Shown one piece after another: positions 25,830-35,941 of a stretch of DNA of 64,000 nt. The translations under genes were made by a program, and so were the position numbers. Within the stretch, counting starts at the first letter, position 1, and each line of letters opens with the position of its first letter. Below the pieces are notes generated by a model. The model was not told where the DNA came from and searched no databases. It saw nothing but the letters and a program-made list of their open reading frames with translations. Source of the stretch: Reyranella sp. (GTDB lineage: Bacteria; Pseudomonadota; Alphaproteobacteria; Reyranellales; Reyranellaceae); assembly GCF_017305915.1 (NCBI RefSeq), contig NZ_JAFKJN010000016.1:248001-312000 (forward strand), given 5' to 3'.

Positions 25830-27029
25830 ATGGACAACGAATGCACCGGGAGTGCGCCGTCCGTGGATCGCATCGCCAAGCTCATCGCATTGGCAGGTTT
25901 GATCGCAGCGATCGCCGCTTCGGCGCGCGCGCAGGTACCCGAGCAGCAGGGCTTCTTCGGCAACATCGACGGCCGCTGGATGTGGCTGGGTGGCAATCGC
26001 GTGACCGTGGGCGGCGCCAGTTCCGACGTCACCAACGGGCCGGGCGGCCAGATCATGATCGGCTACAAGATCGACCCGTATTGGGACGTGGCGCTGGCCG
26101 GCGATGTGCAGGGCCTGCTGTCGCACCTCACCAAGTTCCAGAACGGCACCATCTCGGTCGATACCAATCACCAGCATTTCGATCTCGAGCTCGGCTACAG
26201 CCGGGACTGGTGGCGGGTAAACGGCGGCCTGCGCGGCATCCACTACAAGCAGGGCGCCACCTACAACGTGGCGCCGCTGGCCGGCTTCGACCAGCGCGAG
26301 ATGTACGGCATCGGCCCCAAGATCGGCGCCGGGGTGCGCCTGCCGATCGCAGAGAGCTGGGCCGTGGTCGGCGGCGCCGACGCCGCCCTGCTCTACACCA
26401 ACTACACCGAGACCGGTAACGGCGTGCTGCTGAACAACACCGCCTACTGGCAGTTCGTCCCGCAGCTCAGCGCAGAGCTGGGCATCAACTGGCGATCCTC
26501 CGACACCCCCTCCCTCTCCATCACCACCGGCGCCCGCGTCGCCACCTCCTTCAACACCGCGATCACCGGCGACGCCTCGCGCCAGGGTGCGCTGGTCGAG
26601 TTCGGGCCGTTCGTCCGCATGGCCTACAACTTCGCCGGCCCCAGCCGCAGCGCGCGGCTGGCGGTCAAGGAGGAGCGCGAGATCTGGACCAACGCACCGC
26701 CGACCGGCAGCCGCCGCTACACCGCCTATTTCGGCTTCGAGCGCAGCGAGCTCGGCCTGGTCGGCAACGCCGTCGTCCGCCAGGCCGCCGACGACATCAA
26801 GCGCGGCCGGCCGGCGATCATCGCCATCGCGGCTATCGATCGCGACAACGGCTCGGCCTATTCGCGCACCCTGTCGCTGCGCCGCGCCGACGCGATCCGC
26901 GAAGCGCTGATCCGTGCGGGCGTGTCGCCGGCGCAGATCGATGTCGGCAGCGAGGCGGAGGCGCCGCAGTTGACGCCGATCCAGGCCGCCATCGCCGAAC
27001 CGCAGGGCCGCGGGCGTATCAGTTACTAG
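25830..27029 (+). CDS. Outer-membrane beta-barrel (Lpg1974-like) with OmpA-like C-terminal segment
   Basis: The 399-residue protein has a signal peptide (hydrophobic LIALAGLIAAIAASARAQ, mature start near residue 36). The barrel part (about 36-290) has alternating aromatic strands such as FFGNIDGRWMWLGG and YGIGPKIGAGVRLP, as in Legionella pore-forming outer-membrane proteins. The C-terminal part (about 300-385) has RSELGLVGNAVVRQAADDI and SLRRADAIREALIRAGV, matching OmpA-like domains. The start may instead be GTG 25863, which places the signal peptide directly at the N-terminus. It is upstream of and separate from the kinase-fold gene. Confidence 0.78.
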   Translation: MDNECTGSAPSVDRIAKLIALAGLIAAIAASARAQVPEQQGFFGNIDGRWMWLGGNRVTVGGASSDVTNGPGGQIMIGYKIDPYWDVALAGDVQGLLSHLTKFQNGTISVDTNHQHFDLELGYSRDWWRVNGGLRGIHYKQGATYNVAPLAGFDQREMYGIGPKIGAGVRLPIAESWAVVGGADAALLYTNYTETGNGVLLNNTAYWQFVPQLSAELGINWRSSDTPSLSITTGARVATSFNTAITGDASRQGALVEFGPFVRMAYNFAGPSRSARLAVKEEREIWTNAPPTGSRRYTAYFGFERSELGLVGNAVVRQAADDIKRGRPAIIAIAAIDRDNGSAYSRTLSLRRADAIREALIRAGVSPAQIDVGSEAEAPQLTPIQAAIAEPQGRGRISY

Positions 27030-27119
27030 GGAACACTCCCTCGCTCTTGCGCTGAAACTACGTTTCTCTCTGTGGGACGAGCCGATTGCCGTCCCGTGCG
27101 AAATCCCTAGGCTCGGGCC

Positions 27120-28172
27120 ATGCCTGTCTACGCCCGAACCGTGCCTGTCATGGAGCGCCATCGCTTCGATGCCGCTTCGCTCGAACGCTACCTGCGCGAC
27201 CATCTGCCGGGTTATCGCGGCGGGCTGGAGGTTCAGCAGTTCGACTCAGGGCATTCCAACCCGACCTTCTTCCTGTCGGCGGAGATGAGCGATGGCAGGC
27301 GGCGCGACTTCGTGCTGCGCAAGAAGCCGCCCGGCAAGCTGGTCGCCTCGGCGCACCAGGTCGACCGCGAGTTCCGCGTGATCTCGGCGCTGGCACAGAC
27401 CGACGTGCCGGTGGCGCCCGCCCACTTCCTGTGCGCCGACGAGTCGGTGATCGGCCAGATGTTCTACGTCATGAGCTGCGTCGAGGGCCGCATCCTGATC
27501 GACCCGTCGATGCCCGGCCAGACACCGGCCGAGCGCGCCGCGATCTTCGATTCGATGAACGACGTGCTCGCCCGCCTGCACAAGGTCGATCCGGCGAAGG
27601 TCGGGCTCGGCGACTACGGCCGCTCGGGCCAGTACATCGCCCGCCAGCTCGCGCGCTGGACCAGGCAGTATGCCGAGCTCGAGACCGAGCACATCGAGGC
27701 GATGGAGAAGCTCAGCGCCTGGCTGCCCGAGCATATCCCGGCCGAGGACCCGACCACGATCGCCCATGGCGACTACCGGCTGGGCAACCTGATCGTCCAT
27801 CCGACCGAGCCGCGCATCGTCGCCGTGCTCGACTGGGAGCTCAGCACGCTCGGCCATCCGCTCGCCGACCTCGCCTACAACTGCCTCGGCTATCACATGA
27901 AGGAGCCGCCGCACGGCTTCGCCACCGTCGACTTCGCGAGACTCGGCCTGCCGACCGAGAGCGAGTACGTCGCCGCCTATTGCCGGCGCACCGGGCGCGA
28001 GCGCATCGAGCACTGGAACTACTACGTCGCCTTCTCGCTGTTCCGGCTCGCCGCCATCGCGCAGGGCGTCTATCGCCGCGGCCTGGCCGGCAATTCGTCC
28101 AATCCCGAGTCGGTGAAAATGAGCAGGGCGCCCCGCGAACGGGCGGAACTTGCCTGGAGTTTGGTGTCGTAG
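27120..28172 (+). CDS. APH/ACAD10-like phosphotransferase-fold protein
   Basis: The 350-residue protein is of the aminoglycoside-phosphotransferase superfamily. The catalytic loop is HGDYRLGNLIV (His216, Asp218, Asn223), with the metal-binding motif AVLDWELSTLGHP (Asp238). The N-lobe starts with a nucleotide-loop-like segment FDSGHSNPTFFLS and DFVLRKKPPG. This close subgroup resembles the kinase part of ACAD10/11, which phosphorylates 4-hydroxy acyl-CoAs before further breakdown. Antibiotic resistance is not implied. A second in-frame ATG at 27150 is possible. The Bug receptor gene follows after 19 bp. Confidence 0.88.
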   Translation: MPVYARTVPVMERHRFDAASLERYLRDHLPGYRGGLEVQQFDSGHSNPTFFLSAEMSDGRRRDFVLRKKPPGKLVASAHQVDREFRVISALAQTDVPVAPAHFLCADESVIGQMFYVMSCVEGRILIDPSMPGQTPAERAAIFDSMNDVLARLHKVDPAKVGLGDYGRSGQYIARQLARWTRQYAELETEHIEAMEKLSAWLPEHIPAEDPTTIAHGDYRLGNLIVHPTEPRIVAVLDWELSTLGHPLADLAYNCLGYHMKEPPHGFATVDFARLGLPTESEYVAAYCRRTGRERIEHWNYYVAFSLFRLAAIAQGVYRRGLAGNSSNPESVKMSRAPRERAELAWSLVS

Positions 28173-28191
28173 TTGAGGGAGAAAACGTACC

Positions 28192-29169
28192 GTGACCAAG
28201 ATCAGCCGCCGCTCCGCTTTGGCCCTCGCGGGAGCGGCCGTCGCGTCGCCCGCGATCGTCCGCGCCAATTCAGCCCTGCCGGACAAGACGCTCAAGATCA
28301 TGGTCGGCTTTCCGGCCGGCGGCGGCACCGACGTGATGGCCCGCTTCATCGCCGAAGCGCTGAAGCAGCGCACCGGCCGCAACGTCATCATCGATAACAA
28401 GGGTGGCGCCTCGGGCACGCTGGCCGGCGTCGAGCTGAAGAACGGCGCGCAGGACGGCACGACCATCTGCTACATGCCGTCGGCCACGGTGGTGCAGAAG
28501 CTCACCATGCCGCAGATGCCGTTCGACCCGCTGACCGACATCGCGCCGATCACGCTCGCCGGCACGGTGCAGACCGCCTACTGCGTGTCGCCGACCATCG
28601 GGGTGAACACGCTGCCCGAATACATCGAATGGCTGAAGAAGAACCCGACGCGCCAGTCGTTCGGCACGACGGCGATGGGCTCGTTCACGCACTTCTTCGG
28701 CGTCATGGCGGGCCAGGCGATCGGCGTGCCGCTCGAGCCGGTGCCCTATCGCGGCGCCGCGCCCCTGGTCGCCGACTTGCAGGGCGGCCATATCGCGGCG
28801 GGCTGCGGCGGCATCACCGACTTCCTGGAGCATCACCGCGCTGGCAAGGTGAAGGTGATCTTCACCTCGGGCCAGAAGCCCACCACCTCGGCGCCGGAGA
28901 TCCCGACGGTGGCCCAGCTCGGCTATCCGAAGATCAGCATCCTCGGCTGGTACTTCTTTTGCACGGGGCCCAAGACGCCGCCGGCGACGATCGAGGCCTG
29001 GGGCAACGAGCTGCGCGCGGTGCTCAAGCTGCCCGAGATCGAGAAGCGGATGACCGAGTTCGGCCTCGACGTCGAGACCTCGACGCCAGCCGCGTTCAGC
29101 CAGCGCATGGCGGCCGACCTCAAGCGCTGGAAGGAAATCCTCGATTCGATCGGGTATAAGCCGACGTAG
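28192..29169 (+). CDS. Bug-family solute receptor with Tat-type leader
   Basis: The 325-residue protein has the leader TKISRRSALALAGAAVASP with twin arginines and a moderately hydrophobic core, suggesting Tat export. The mature domain opens with LKIMVGFPAGGGTDVMARF, the Bug ligand-loop pattern, and has the late TVAQLGYPKISILGWYFF region. Start is GTG 28192 after TTGAGGGAG. There is no TctAB nearby. It is located between a kinase-fold protein and an interrupted hydrolase on the same strand (19 and 27 bp gaps), suggesting a small catabolic operon. Confidence 0.92.
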   Translation: MTKISRRSALALAGAAVASPAIVRANSALPDKTLKIMVGFPAGGGTDVMARFIAEALKQRTGRNVIIDNKGGASGTLAGVELKNGAQDGTTICYMPSATVVQKLTMPQMPFDPLTDIAPITLAGTVQTAYCVSPTIGVNTLPEYIEWLKKNPTRQSFGTTAMGSFTHFFGVMAGQAIGVPLEPVPYRGAAPLVADLQGGHIAAGCGGITDFLEHHRAGKVKVIFTSGQKPTTSAPEIPTVAQLGYPKISILGWYFFCTGPKTPPATIEAWGNELRAVLKLPEIEKRMTEFGLDVETSTPAAFSQRMAADLKRWKEILDSIGYKPT

Positions 29170-29196
29170 TCGCCCCGAGCGGGACAGGAGGACGCC

Positions 29197-29946
29197 ATGC
29201 CGATGTTCAAGCGCGCCGATGCGGAGATTCACTACGAGGTCCACGGCTCGGGCTTTCCGGTGCTGCTCTATGCGCCGGGCGGGCTGAAGTCGCAGATGGA
29301 GATGTGGGGCGGCATCTCGGCCGCCTATCCCAACGGCTTCCCGTGAATGGACCCGCGCAAGGCGCTGGCCGACAAGTTCACAGTGGTGGCGATGGACCAG
29401 CGCAACGCCGGCAAGTCGGTCGCCGACGTGAAGCCCGACCACGGCTGGCACACCTTCGCGGCCGACCACTTCGCGCTGATGGATCACCTCGGCTTTGCGA
29501 AGTTCTTCGTCATGGGCGGCTGCATCGGCGGCAGCTACTGCTTCGAGGCGATCGAGCAGAACCCGGGCCGCATCGCCGCCGCGGTGCTGCAGAACCCGAT
29601 CGGCCTGTGGGAGAACCGCGACACCTGGGACGCGGCGGTGCAGGGCTACAGCGAGACCGTGCGCGGCCGCGATCCCGCGGTCAGCGAGGAGACCATCCAG
29701 GCGTTCGGCAAGAACATGTTCGGGCCCGACTTCGTGTTCTCGGTCACCCGCGACTTCGTGAAGGCCTGCAAGACGCCGCTCTACCTGCAGCCCGGGTCGG
29801 ACAAGCCGCATCCGGCCAAGACCAGCGAGGAGATCGCGGCACTCGCCCCCAACATCGAGGTCCAGAAGGACTGGAAGGGCCCGACGCACATGCAGGAATC
29901 GATCAGGCGGGTGCGCGCCTTCCTGGAGAAGAACACGCCGGCCTAG
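29197..29946 (+). pseudogene. Alpha/beta hydrolase interrupted by an in-frame TGA
   Basis: ATG 29197 with GGACAGGAGG upstream opens the frame. The N-terminal strand and oxyanion region EVHGSGFPVLLYAPGG is followed by TGA at 29344-29346 (codon 50). Then the same frame continues with MDPRKALADKFTVVAMDQRNAG and nucleophile motif GGCIGG (Cys109), as in dienelactone-hydrolase-like members, to 29946. The TGA sits where I would expect Trp in relatives, so a simple TGG-to-TGA nonsense change is likely. Restart at ATG 29347 would lose the oxyanion hole. I see no convincing SECIS here. Confidence 0.7.
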
Positions 29947-30089
29947 CCGCGCGCCGACTTCACATCCTCTGCGATCGCCCGGTGCGCTCTCGCGCAATTG
30001 TGCACAAGCCCTGCCGATTTCGAGCGTACAGGCCAAAGCGAGCCTGATAGCCTTCCCTCAAGCAACGACCTCGGGGGGAACGCCAGGCG

Positions 30090-31748
<1,659 letters not shown>

Positions 31749-31758
31749 CGGCCAAGGC

Positions 31759-32130
31759 CTATTCGACGATCGGCAAGGTGCGCAGCCAGACGCGCGCCTC
31801 GTGGATGTTGCTGAACACCCCGATCGGCCGGTCGGTCGACCTCTCCTGGAAGCCGCGGGCCATCTCGCCCCTGGCACGGCTGACCACCAGCGCCAGCGGC
31901 CCGCGCGGCCGGCTGTTGAGACCGCGCGTCAGCTCATCGGCCTGCAGCAGCAGCTCGAGATCGATGGCGTCCGACTCGGCATCGGTGCTGTCGATGATCT
32001 TGCGATAATGCGTGACGTCGGCCTTGACGATCTCGGCGAGCAGCCCGCCGTAGTCCTCGAGGGTGACATGGCCCCGAGCGACGGCAATGACGATCCGGTC
32101 CGGGTGGAAAATCTCGAGCTGAATGGGCAT
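31759..32130 (-). CDS. STAS/SpoIIAA-like small protein
   Basis: The 123-residue protein has alternating strands and helices beginning IQLEIFHPDRIVIAVARGHVTLEDYGGLLAEIV and ending RPIGVFSNIHEARVWL. The layout is similar to SpoIIAA-like/STAS domains that bind lipids or act as anti-sigma antagonists. The family call is tentative and no phosphorylatable Ser is clear. Start ATG 32130 is the only good one for this length. It is divergent from the gene at 32200. Confidence 0.6.
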   Translation of the reverse strand: MPIQLEIFHPDRIVIAVARGHVTLEDYGGLLAEIVKADVTHYRKIIDSTDAESDAIDLELLLQADELTRGLNSRPRGPLALVVSRARGEMARGFQERSTDRPIGVFSNIHEARVWLRTLPIVE

Positions 32131-32199
32131 AGGAAGCAGACGCCGCCCGAGTACAGCCGGGGTTACAGTCCAACGCAAGCCTGATAGTTTCCCGACGCA

Positions 32200-32919
32200 A
32201 TGGAGATCGACAAACGTACGCTCGCCCGCACCGGCGGCATCGGCCTGCTCGCCGCCGTCGTCCTGGCGGCGATCGTGTGGGGCGGCTGGACCCTGATCCG
32301 CGGCAAGAGCGAGGTCGACACCGCGCTCGACCAGATCCGCCGCGTGCCGCTGATCGGCCCGGTGATGGCCGAGAATTCCGCCGTCGAAAGCCGCATGCGC
32401 ACGGCGATCGAGGAGGAGCTGAAGAGCCCGACCCGGACCGGCCTGTCGCGGCCGTTCTCCCTGGTCGCCGAGATCCGCGGCCAGTACATCGTGCCATCGC
32501 TGCGCGCCGCCGACGATGCCAGCGCGATGGCCGCCGTCGCCGCCCGCGCCGAGCTGGTCGGCTACCTGCGCCGCACCGACCCCGCGGCCTGCCGGCAGAT
32601 GGCGCTCGGCGCGCTGCAGCGGCCGGACCTGCTCGATACCGAGGGCCAGCGGCTGTTCGCCCAGGTGCTGCAGACCCTCGAGGCGGCGTGGCGCAACGGC
32701 AAGAAGGCCGGCAAGCCGCAGCCGGTGCTGAACCGCGAGGAGCTGTTGGCGGTGCTGCAGGAGGCCGGCTTCACCAAGGCCGACTTCGACCGGCTGGCCG
32801 CCTTCGCGACGCTGTCCAACGAGGTGAGCTGCGACGTCGAGCTCAAGGTCGATTCGCTGCCGCCGCAGCTGCCGGCCGACAAGCGCGGACCGTTCGCGCG
32901 CTACATCCTCGGCAACTGA
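32200..32919 (+). CDS. Hypothetical protein with N-terminal membrane anchor
   Basis: I do not recognise this 239-residue protein. It has one N-terminal membrane helix (GIGLLAAVVLAAIVWGGWTLI, 14-34) and a soluble part likely in the periplasm, mostly helical, with two cysteines (CRQ near 127 and SCDVEL near 215) that could pair. Codon use is normal for the window. It is followed after 47 bp by the DUF3175 gene. Confidence 0.7.
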   Translation: MEIDKRTLARTGGIGLLAAVVLAAIVWGGWTLIRGKSEVDTALDQIRRVPLIGPVMAENSAVESRMRTAIEEELKSPTRTGLSRPFSLVAEIRGQYIVPSLRAADDASAMAAVAARAELVGYLRRTDPAACRQMALGALQRPDLLDTEGQRLFAQVLQTLEAAWRNGKKAGKPQPVLNREELLAVLQEAGFTKADFDRLAAFATLSNEVSCDVELKVDSLPPQLPADKRGPFARYILGN

Positions 32920-32966
32920 GGGATCGGCATCGGGCAACGATCGCCGCGCGCGGGCGTTGAAGCGAC

Positions 32967-33281
32967 ATGGCTGCAACCGCACATCACGGCCGAGTCGGCG
33001 CGCGTCACCGTACCAGGCTCAAGAAGTGGTCGGGCAAGGTGACCCGCGAGAGCGACGCGCTCGACCTCGAGAAGGGCGTGTTCAACAACCGCAGCGCCCA
33101 CGACATCGCCGTCTCGCTGAAGCGCTCGGCCGAGCACAGCCGACGGCGCAAGTCGGCGCCGCTGCGCTCGGCGATGTCGATGCTGACCTTCTACATCAAC
33201 CGCGCCGGCAAGGAGCTGTCAGCAAGCCGCCACCGCACCCTCGAGAAGGCCAAGGACGAGCTGCGCAAGCTGTTCGATTAG
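32967..33281 (+). CDS. DUF3175 small basic protein
   Basis: The 104-residue protein is rich in Lys/Arg. It carries the DUF3175 core KKWSGKVTRESDALDLEKGV and SLKRSAEHSRRRK followed by SAMSMLTFYINRAGK. The family is widespread in alpha- and betaproteobacteria and its function is unknown. The basic charge and size would suit nucleic-acid binding, but nothing proves it. A family A palindromic repeat begins 36 bp after the stop. Confidence 0.88.
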   Translation: MAATAHHGRVGARHRTRLKKWSGKVTRESDALDLEKGVFNNRSAHDIAVSLKRSAEHSRRRKSAPLRSAMSMLTFYINRAGKELSASRHRTLEKAKDELRKLFD

Positions 33282-33316
33282 CGCCTCGCCGGTCGCATCG
33301 AGTCCGCTCAGAAATT

Positions 33317-33444
33317 CCTCCCCCTCACAGGGGGAGGTGCCCGCGTCTTACGCGGGCGGAGGAGTCATGAGGCGCAACGGGATTGGGACTCCTGACCCCT
33401 CCGTCGGCGTAAGACGCCGCCACCTCCCCATCTGAATGGGGAGG
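33317..33444. repeat. Long palindromic repeat, family A, second copy
   Basis: It has the same architecture as 13878-13997. CCTCCCC...GGGGGAGG opens at 33317 and an inverted counterpart ends at 33444, with inner hairpins CCCGCGTCTTACGCGGG and GTCGGCGTAAGACGCCG. It lies between convergent genes (DUF3175 and M20 amidohydrolase) and could act as a bidirectional terminator or mRNA stabiliser. Confidence 0.8.
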
Positions 33445-33474
33445 ACTTCCGAGGCCGGCTCAATCCATCCTGCG

Positions 33475-34701
33475 CTAGTTGCCCTTCAGGATCCTCGCCG
33501 TCGCGTCGGCAAAGACCTGGCAGCCCAGCACGATGTCGGCGTCGGCGGTGTTCTCGGTGAAATGGTGCGAGATGCCGCCGATCGACGGCACGAACATCAT
33601 CGCCGCCGGCAGCTTCAGCCCGAGGATCTGCGCGTCGTGGCCGGCGCCGGACGGCATGCGCATGTGCTTGTCGGCGGCATGCACCGCGGCCGACTCCTCG
33701 ATCGCGTCGAGGAAGCGGTCGTCCATCACCGTCGGCATGGTGCGCGAGAGGTTCACGCACTCGACCATGCACGGACCTCTTGCGTTGGCCGCGGCGACGA
33801 TCGCCAGCAGCGCCGCCTCGAAGCGGTCGAGCACGGCTTTGTCGGCATCGCGGAATTGCAGGATCATCTCGGCCTTGCCGGGAATGATCGCGGGCGCCCC
33901 GGGTTCGACCGACATCTTGCCGACGGTCCAGACGCTGCGCGGCCCGCTGAGCTTCGGGAAGGTCTCCATCACCTCGTTGTAGAGCCGCATCATGGCGACG
34001 CCGGCATCCTTGCGGATCGGCATCGGCGTGGTGCCGGCATGGTTCTGGATGCCGCTGAAGCTGAGGCGATAGGCGTAGATACCGACGATGGCGGTGACGA
34101 TGCCGATGCGACGGTCGGTCTGCTCCAGCACGCCGCCCTGCTCGATATGCGCCTCGAGATAGCCGCGATAGCGGCCCTCCTCCAGATGCTCGCGCGGCGT
34201 GCTCTCCAGCCCGGCGGCCTTCAGTGCATCGCGCATCTTCGTGCCTTCGTCGCGATGACGCGCCTTGTCGATGTCCTCCTCGGAGAACATGCCGACGAAC
34301 GATCGGCTGCCGGTCATCTGGCCCCAATGGCCCTCCTCGTCGGCCCACGACGCGACGTCGACGGCGAGATGCGCGGTCTCGGGATCCTCGGAAAGGGCGC
34401 GCGCCACCTCCAGCCCGTAGATCACGCCCATCACGCCGTCGAGCCAGCCACCGCGCGGCTGGGTGTCGGAATGCGAGCCGATCAGGATGCGCGGGCCCGT
34501 CTTGGCGCTCTTGCCCAGCACGGTGCCGATGCCGTCGATCACCGGCTCCAGCCCCGCCTCCTTCATGCGGGCCGCCAGCCAATGGCGGCTCTCGACGTCC
34601 TGCGGCGACAGGTGCGGGCGATGCACGCCGGTTTCGTAGCGGCCGAAATCGGCGATGCGCCGCAGGTCCGCAAGGAGTCGTTCACCGTTGATCTTAGGCA
34701 T
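33475..34701 (-). CDS. M20-family amidohydrolase (N-carbamoyl-amino-acid/allantoate type)
   Basis: The 408-residue metal-dependent hydrolase has zinc motif GSHSDTQPRGGWLDG (about 77-91), acidic pair WADEEGHWGQMTGS (about 118-131), EAHIEQGG near 180, and terminal VPSIGGISHHFTENT with the last ligand His. This is the Zn-dependent hydrolase subgroup with N-carbamoyl-L-amino acid hydrolase, allantoate amidohydrolase and ureidoglycolate hydrolase. ATG 34701 overlaps the end of the upstream amidase gene by 8 nt, so the two are cotranslated. The likely role is release of amino acids or ammonia from N-carbamoyl compounds. Confidence 0.9.
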   Translation of the reverse strand: MPKINGERLLADLRRIADFGRYETGVHRPHLSPQDVESRHWLAARMKEAGLEPVIDGIGTVLGKSAKTGPRILIGSHSDTQPRGGWLDGVMGVIYGLEVARALSEDPETAHLAVDVASWADEEGHWGQMTGSRSFVGMFSEEDIDKARHRDEGTKMRDALKAAGLESTPREHLEEGRYRGYLEAHIEQGGVLEQTDRRIGIVTAIVGIYAYRLSFSGIQNHAGTTPMPIRKDAGVAMMRLYNEVMETFPKLSGPRSVWTVGKMSVEPGAPAIIPGKAEMILQFRDADKAVLDRFEAALLAIVAAANARGPCMVECVNLSRTMPTVMDDRFLDAIEESAAVHAADKHMRMPSGAGHDAQILGLKLPAAMMFVPSIGGISHHFTENTADADIVLGCQVFADATARILKGN

Positions 34702-35941
34702 GGCAGAGCACCCAGTGGGCCGTGGAGAGCAGCTTGTCATCGGCATGGCGCAAGCCGACCAGCTGAACCCCGAGCGGCAGGCCCATATCGCCCGTGCCGA
34801 TCGGCAGCGTGACGCACGGCGTGCCCGCCAGGGTCCAGATCGAGTTGAAGCGCGGATCGCCGGTGAACTCCCGCCCCTTCGGCGCCTCGCCCGGCGCGCT
34901 GGGGCAGATCAGCACGTCGAAGTCGTCGAACAGCGAATCGATGAAGGCCTTGAACGCCACCGTCCTGCGCTGCGCGGCGACATAACGGTCGAGCGTGATG
35001 CCGTCGCTCTTCTTCATGATCGCCATCAGCTCGGCGCTGACCTTGCCGGGATTGCGCAACCGCTCGTCGGCATAGTTGCGCATGCTCTCCCAGCCGGTGA
35101 TCGCGCCGTGGTCGTCGAGGATGTCCTCGAACGCCGGCGCGAAAGCCACGTCCTTCGCGCCGAGCTTGCGCGCCGTCTTCTCCAGCAGGTCCTTGGTGTC
35201 GGCTTCCGACTCGTCCCAGATCGGCGTGCGGCAGAAGCCGATGCGCGGCGCGCTCACGTCGCGCTCGACCGGCGCCGGCGGCAGCGCGAGCACGGCGCCG
35301 CGGAACAGCGCGATGTCGTCGAGCGTGCGCGCCATCAGGCCGAGCGTGTCGACCGAATGGCACTGCATCTTGATGCCGACCCGCGAGAAGTCGCCGAAGG
35401 TCGGCTTGTAGCCGATCACGCCGCAATAGGCCGCCGGCCGGATCACCGAACCGCCGGTCTGCGTCCCGAAAGCGAGCGGCACGTGCCCGTCGGCGACCGC
35501 GGCCGCCGATCCGGAGGACGAGCCGCCAGGCGTGTGGGCGGCATTGTGCGGATTGGTGGTCGGGCCGGGATGGCGATTGGCGAACTCGGTCGTCACCGTC
35601 TTGCCCAGGATCACGCCGTTGGCGGCCCGGCTCAGCGCGACGCAGGCCGCGTCGCCGAACGGCTGCGTGCCCGCGAAGATCGGCGAGTTGTGGCCGGTCG
35701 GCATGTCGTAGGTGTCGATGATGTCCTTCACCCCGATCGGCACGCCGCGCAGCAGCCCGCCCTCGGCCTGGTCCGCCGCGCGCGCTTGGACGAGCGCCAG
35801 CGTCGGGTCGAGATGGACCCACGCCTTCACGACCGGATCGCGCTCGGCGATGCGGTCGAGGCAGGCTTGTACGAGCGTCTCCGAGGTGAGCGTGCCCGCT
35901 TCGATCGCCTTGACGGCTTCGGTGGCGCTGAGCGGTTTCAT
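34694..35941 (-). CDS. Amidase signature family enzyme (copy 1)
   Basis: The 415-residue amidase has the Ser-cisSer-Lys machinery: Lys in GVPIGVKDIID, the GGSSSGSAAAVADG block, and GTQTGGSVIRPAAYCG with the nucleophile Ser. The C-terminal third has the usual IWTLAGTPCVTLP stretch. The start ATG overlaps the stop of the upstream amidase paralogue (ATGA), and its own end overlaps the M20 gene. The three form a tight operon. The substrate is unknown and may be a linear or cyclic amide. Confidence 0.93.
   Translation of the reverse strand: MKPLSATEAVKAIEAGTLTSETLVQACLDRIAERDPVVKAWVHLDPTLALVQARAADQAEGGLLRGVPIGVKDIIDTYDMPTGHNSPIFAGTQPFGDAACVALSRAANGVILGKTVTTEFANRHPGPTTNPHNAAHTPGGSSSGSAAAVADGHVPLAFGTQTGGSVIRPAAYCGVIGYKPTFGDFSRVGIKMQCHSVDTLGLMARTLDDIALFRGAVLALPPAPVERDVSAPRIGFCRTPIWDESEADTKDLLEKTARKLGAKDVAFAPAFEDILDDHGAITGWESMRNYADERLRNPGKVSAELMAIMKKSDGITLDRYVAAQRRTVAFKAFIDSLFDDFDVLICPSAPGEAPKGREFTGDPRFNSIWTLAGTPCVTLPIGTGDMGLPLGVQLVGLRHADDKLLSTAHWVLCHA

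Noticed and set aside
27120..28172. Aminoglycoside resistance gene
   Set aside because: The fold matches APH, but the sequence pattern and neighbours fit the ACAD10-like metabolic kinase group.
1765..29169. A tripartite tricarboxylate transporter (TctABC)
   Set aside because: Only receptor-type genes are present; no TctA or TctB membrane protein is encoded near any of them.
29344..29400. Selenocysteine at the alpha/beta hydrolase TGA
   Set aside because: The position aligns with a structural Trp rather than a redox or catalytic Cys, and only a 4-bp GCGC stem follows, too weak for a SECIS.
22995..29946. Genome-wide reading of UGA as tryptophan to explain both in-frame TGAs
   Set aside because: Many intact genes here end in TGA (for example those at 1763, 21872, 24187 and 60101), so UGA is a normal stop.
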